Assembly (NCBI RefSeq): GCF_900155525.1
Contig: NZ_LT706952.1
Location: 523,834-568,279 of the forward strand
Direction: 5' to 3'
DNA length: 44,446 bases
Origin: Mailhella massiliensis
GTDB lineage: Bacteria; Desulfobacterota; Desulfovibrionia; Desulfovibrionales; Desulfovibrionaceae
Under the pieces are notes generated by a model. The model saw only the letters and a list, made by a program, of their open reading frames with translations. It was not told the DNA's origin and did no database searches. Shown here piece by piece: positions 41,373 to 44,446 of this stretch (its first letter is position 1; each line of letters opens with the position of its first letter). A program made the position numbers and the translations under genes.

Positions 41373-41397
41373 ATATCTTATATTTTTTATAAGATAT
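41373..41397 (-). promoter_or_regulatory. Inverted-repeat operator of the tct operon
   Basis: ATATCTTATA (41373-41382), 5-bp T spacer, TATAAGATAT (41388-41397). Same half-sites as the suyA palindrome, with the arms half a turn further apart. It lies about 50 bp upstream of tctC. Confidence 0.7.
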
Positions 41398-41597
41398 TTT
41401 GGAACAAATAAGCAACACGTTTTTGGCGAAAAAAAATATTTTTTTATATAATATATTTGAATTATTACTAAAAATATTCACGGGGCGGCATTTCTCCTGC
41501 TCTCGCAGCACCCTGTACACGGTCATCCCAACGTGTGGAACTCCCTCGCCAGGGGCAAAACTCATTGCCTGTTCTTTTTTTATCTTTCTTCCTCTCA

Positions 41598-42135
41598 AAT
41601 GAACGCCATTCACCCTTTCTTTTCTCGCTCGAGGGGACGCTCAAGAGTTGATGATCAAAGATCTCTCAACGGGGACATCTATGTGCTCAAGTTCGGCCTG
41701 CAATGGAAACATGCTCTAAAAGAACACGCCCATAAAACTTTCTATAACCGATTCGTCAGATGGAGCAAACGGGTATCTTTGAAAACATTTTTAATACCCT
41801 TGCTGAAAATGCTCAGGACACCTCCCTTCTGATGATCGATGCTGTATACCTGAAAGCTCATGGAAGTGCCGCAATCCTGAGAAAAAAATTCTCCCCGATG
41901 TATCGGGCGAACAAAAGGAGGATTGAACTCCAAGTTACACGCAATCCGGATGCCGTCGGGTGTCTGATTCGAGTATTGCCGACGACTGGTTCTGTCGGTG
42001 ACTATGCATATCTGCTGCCGACCTTGCCGCTGACCCTGAGCTTTTCGGGTACGTTGTCCCGGGATATGCGTTTGTTTTTTCCCTGTCCTCTTGACAAGAG
42101 ACAGCACACATTTGGCGGAGTAATTTTTCAAGGCT
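41598..42135 (+). pseudogene. Degenerate IS5-family transposase
   Basis: Plus-strand fragments in two frames, FFSRSRGRSRVDDQRSLNGDIYVLKFGLQWKHALKEHAHKTFYNRFVRWS then NIFNTLAENAQDTSLLMIDAVYLKAHGSAA, are clearly homologous to the intact transposase at 42999-43774 (PRSHGIPRVDDRRVVSGIIYVIKHGLQWKDAPHEYGPYKTLYNRFIRWS). Frameshifts and loss of the C-terminal DDE half make it dead; 41960-42135 keeps only vague similarity. Confidence 0.75.
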
Positions 42136-42143
42136 CTTGACTA

Positions 42144-42330
42144 GGGCGTGTCTGCAAACCTCTTATCGAAGCCAGATAAGTGAAGCAGCCAGACATACAA
42201 AGGCCGCAAAAACTTCTGTCAGTTTGTCATAGTAAGTTGCAATTTTACGATATTCTCTGATCTTGTTGAAAAACATCTCTATAAGATGGCGTTCCTTGTA
42301 GAGATGTCTGTCGATGGTACGGGGATGATG
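42144..42330 (-). mobile_element. 3' fragment of an IS5-family element with terminal end
   Basis: Minus-strand translation gives the C-terminus DRHLYKERHLIEMFFNKIREYRKIATYYDKLTEVFAAFVCLAASLIWLR followed by a stop, typical of IS5/IS427-type transposases. The 17 bases at 42144-42160 are its terminal end, matching 25784-25800 with one mismatch. Its tip faces left into the 16-kb catabolic segment. The rest of the IS is missing. Confidence 0.8.
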
Positions 42331-42345
42331 ATTTATCCTTCTGAC

Positions 42346-42982
42346 TTAAGAGTCCTCGAGCATACCGTAGTCCTTCATTTTTCTAAAAAGAGTGACCCTC
42401 GTGATACCAAGTTCTTTCGCAGTGCGTTGTCTATTCCAGTGAAATTGTTCGAGTGCTTTCAGGATGATTTCTTTTTCGACCAGAGCGACATTTTGTTTTA
42501 GGTTGAAATTTTTATTTTTTATGACGGTGCGAGCTGCTTCCTGTGCCTTACCGATGGAGGGGGAGAAAAAATCCAGACTTCCTTCCACCGTGAGCCGTAT
42601 GATGACATTTTCGAGTTCGCGGATGTTTCCGGGCCAGTCATACCTAGACAGCATTTTCAGCATGGACGACTGGATGTTGAAGGTGACGTTGTTCTTCCTT
42701 AATATGTTGCTGATGATGAAAGGAAGGTCTTCCTTCCTTTCTTTCAATGGAGGTAGCGTTATTTCGAACACATTGATGCGGTAGAACAGGTCCTCACGGA
42801 ACTGCCCCATTTCCACCATATCGCGAAGATCGCGATTCGTCGCGACGATCAGTCTGAAGTCGCTGAAAAGTTCCTTCGTGCTTCCAACCGGCGTGTAACT
42901 TTTATTGTTGAGCGCCTGCAGAAGCTTTGCCTGCGACTTCAGGGAAAGTTCCGCGATTTCATCCAAGAAGAGCGTGCCATTG
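42346..42982 (-). pseudogene. Truncated sigma-54-dependent activator
   Basis: Only the part from Walker B onward remains: [25 protein letters not shown], the sensor region LIVATNRDL, FREDLFYRINVFEITLPPLKER, and a Fis-type helix-turn-helix NVALVEKEIILKALEQFHWNRQRTAKELGITRVTLFRKMKDYGM. The sensor domain, Walker A and the sigma-54-contact GAFTGA loop are lost at the insertion point of the IS5-family element at 42983; no N-terminal half is found on the other side. An out-of-IS open frame would add only a non-native leader. It cannot act as an activator. Confidence 0.85.
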
Positions 42983-43819
42983 TTAGGTTCAGGACTCATT
43001 AAATATAAAAGATGACAATGGCAGCGAGACAAATGGCCGAAAAGAACGTGTGAGCACAACGGTCATAACGCATGGCTATTCTGCGCCAATCCTTGAGTCG
43101 GCCGAACATGATTTCTATCTTGTGCCGCTGCTTATAAACCTCCTTGTCATAGACCACCGGAGTTTTTCGGCTGTGTCTGCCAGGAATACACGGCGTGATT
43201 CCTTTACGGGACAAGGCATGACGAAACCAGTCGGCATCATAGCCTCTATCCGCCAGAAGCTCCCTGGCCTGCGGCAGAGTATCAAGCAGGACAGCAGCGC
43301 CTTTGTAGTCGCTCACCTGACCGCCGGACAGATGGAAGGCCAACGGTTGACCGAAGGCATTGCAGACAGCGTGGAGTTTTGAATTCAGGCCGCCTTTTGT
43401 GCGTCCGATACATCGGGAAAGGCCCCTTTTTTCAGCAAACTTGCTGCTGTCCTGTATGCCTTGAGATGTGTGGCATCAATCATCAAGCGTGTTGTGGAGC
43501 CGTTTTGCTCAACAAGCTCCGCAAAAATCCTGTTAAAGACACCCAATCGGCTCCAGCGGATAAAACGATTGTAGAGAGTTTTGTATGGTCCATACTCGTG
43601 CGGGGCATCTTTCCATTGCAGGCCGTGCTTGATGACATAGATAATGCCGCTGACGACACGCCTGTCATCGACTCTCGGAATGCCATGGGAACGAGGAAAG
43701 TAGCGTTTGATACGAGCAATCTGTTCATGAGAAAGATAAAAAATTCCTTCATGGCATTCTCCGTATGCCGGCAATAAGAACTTTTTACCCTTTTGGCAAT
43801 TAATGAGTCTGGAGCCTAA
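42983..43819 (-). mobile_element. IS5-family insertion sequence, apparently complete (837 bp)
   Basis: Terminal inverted repeats TTAGGTTCAGGACTCATTAA (42983-43002) and, read from the other end, TTAGGCTCCAGACTCATTAA (43800-43819), 17 of 20 identical. The length and one two-frame transposase fit the IS1031/IS427-like groups of IS5. No clear target duplication is visible, consistent with a later deletion on the right flank. Confidence 0.85.
42999..43774 (-). CDS. IS5-family transposase, two frames joined by -1 frameshift
   Basis: Frame A (43385-43774, 129 residues) begins MPAYGECHEGIFYLSHEQIARIKRYFPRSHG and includes the first catalytic Asp in TTRLMIDATHLKAYRTA. Frame B (from within frame A to 42999) continues GRTKGGLNSKLHAVCNAFGQPLAFHLSGG, then ADRGYDADWFRHAL with the second Asp and EVYKQRHKIEIMFGRLKDWRRIAMRYD with the catalytic Glu. 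The switch lies at an A6G4 run near residue 115 of frame A; reading B requires a -1 shift, a known mode of IS5-group expression. Both frames are otherwise free of stops, so the enzyme is probably functional. Confidence 0.85.
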
Positions 43820-43837
43820 GCAAAGGGCCTCTTAGAG

Positions 43838-44041
43838 CTACCCACGATCCGAGCCCGGTTCCACAACGCAACTCTCAAGAAAGCTCTGCAGGTCGGAAAT
43901 CCGATAACGAATCAGTCTGCCTACCTTCAGAAAAGTCGGCGGCAGCCTGAGATACCTTCGGTTCTGCAACGTCTTGACGGAAAAGCCCGTTATGCGGGCA
44001 GCTTCTTTCTCGTTCACAGTCATCAAATCATTCTGAATCAT
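43838..44041 (-). CDS. Small helix-turn-helix (AlpA/excisionase-like) protein
   Basis: 67 residues: EKEAARITGFSVKTLQNRRYLRLPPTFLKVGRLIRYRISDLQSFLESCVV is a MerR-like HTH_17 domain as found in AlpA and excisionase proteins of integrative elements and prophages. Start at 44041 with AGGGAG upstream, overlapping the preceding gene by 14 bases. Belongs to the mobile element extending off the right edge. Confidence 0.82.
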   Translation of the reverse strand: MIQNDLMTVNEKEAARITGFSVKTLQNRRYLRLPPTFLKVGRLIRYRISDLQSFLESCVVEPGSDRG

Positions 44042-44231
44042 GGTTATTCTCCCTGCGGACCACCTTCTTCGGGCGTCCGCACAGTTCCGTTATCCTTGCG
44101 ATGGTATCCTGACACTCTGTATAGAACCGGAAACGCTCCGCCGCTTCAGCCCGCCTTTCCGCAGTTCTGAGCCCGTGCTTGAGGGCGAAGGTATTGCCCG
44201 GCGGAGCTCCCCGGTGTTTACGCATGTTCAC
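44028..44231 (-). CDS. Small mobile-element protein with PPGNTFALKHGLRT motif
   Basis: 67 residues: GAPPGNTFALKHGLRTAERRAEAAERFRFYTECQDTIARI. The GxPxGNxxALKHGxxTAE motif is common in small proteins of unknown function on prophages and integrative elements. It overlaps its neighbours by a few bases on each side, so the three genes are one transcription unit. Confidence 0.7.
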   Translation of the reverse strand: MNMRKHRGAPPGNTFALKHGLRTAERRAEAAERFRFYTECQDTIARITELCGRPKKVVRRENNHDSE

Positions 44232-44446
44232 TCCGTACCTCCCGCCGTGACCACGTTGCCGACAATGGCCTTGTCCGCGTGCACTACGGTGATGGTCTGC
44301 TGTCCGGAATTTCTGTACTTACGCAATGCCTCAAGCTGTCTGGCATAGAGGTACATGAAGCGCCGGGCTATTTTAGAGCAGGATATCTTGTCTTCAAGCA
44401 GTGTTGCAGTTGAGCTTTGCGAAAGAGCCGTCATGCCGCGATGCGC
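44228..44446 (-). CDS. Mobile-element protein, 5' end beyond window
   Basis: Frame open to the window edge; visible part includes ARRFMYLYARQLEALRKYRNSGQQTITVVHADKAIVGNVVTAGGTE. The helical segment followed by a QQT(I/V)xVxH...AIVGNV tail recurs in small proteins encoded next to the ALKHG-type gene above, so this looks like a conserved pair. An ATG at 44434 may be internal. Function unknown. Confidence 0.65.
   Translation of the reverse strand, partial: AHRGMTALSQSSTATLLEDKISCSKIARRFMYLYARQLEALRKYRNSGQQTITVVHADKAIVGNVVTAGGTE

Overview
The window looks like a piece of a gut-type Desulfovibrionaceae chromosome (Bilophila, Mailhella or Desulfovibrio relatives). The reasons are high-GC core genes, a sulfolactate-desulfonation gene cluster, an AprA-like flavoprotein with a partner ferredoxin, sigma-54 activators and Fur-like boxes. 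The genus is inferred from gene content only; there is no rRNA or other phylogenetic marker in the window.

Left half, 0.5-25 kb: ordinary high-GC core DNA in short operons. In order these are: an NhaC-type antiporter with a D-2-hydroxyacid dehydrogenase and a DUF554 protein; a PpiB-like cyclophilin; a metal P-type ATPase operon that resembles ferrosome (fez) loci; a MoxR ATPase with a metallopeptidase/VWA protein; an Old Yellow Enzyme/dienoyl-CoA reductase-like enzyme; a biotin operon (bioB, a bioD-bioA fusion and an SSS transporter) divergent from birA with a clear BirA operator between them; a flavodoxin-ferredoxin protein; and a two-component system divergent from an LtaS-like membrane phosphotransferase, with three GTTAC-N5-GTTAC repeats in the shared intergenic region. 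The ATPase operon and the MoxR operon carry almost the same Fur-like palindrome. The 3' part of the SSS transporter is interrupted by 121 bp made of two degenerate sequencing adapters around a stray copy of the ATPase gene; this is a technical artefact, and removing it restores the reading frame.

Right half, 25-44.4 kb: accessory DNA full of insertion-sequence debris (IS200/IS605 and IS5 families). Two catabolic modules sit here. The first is sigma-54 controlled: a divergent bacterial enhancer-binding protein, a -24/-12 promoter, then a 2[4Fe-4S] ferredoxin, an AprA/FrdA-like flavoprotein, a gamma-resorcylate/dihydroxybenzoate decarboxylase-like amidohydrolase and a DASS-type anion transporter. 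This looks like an uncharacterised anaerobic aromatic-acid or related carboxylate pathway. The second is a sulfolactate module: SuyAB lyase, the two stereo-opposed dehydrogenases SlcC and ComC, the GntR regulator SuyR and a tripartite TctABC-type importer. Together these would import both sulfolactate enantiomers, interconvert them and cleave (R)-sulfolactate to pyruvate and sulfite, the sulfite being a respiratory electron acceptor. Matching palindromes precede suyA and tctC.

The stretch 25801-42143 lies between two inward-facing IS ends with the same 17-bp terminal sequence, like the interior of an eroded composite transposon. Beyond it, an intact IS5-family element has decapitated a second sigma-54 activator and abuts small genes of another mobile element that run off the right edge.
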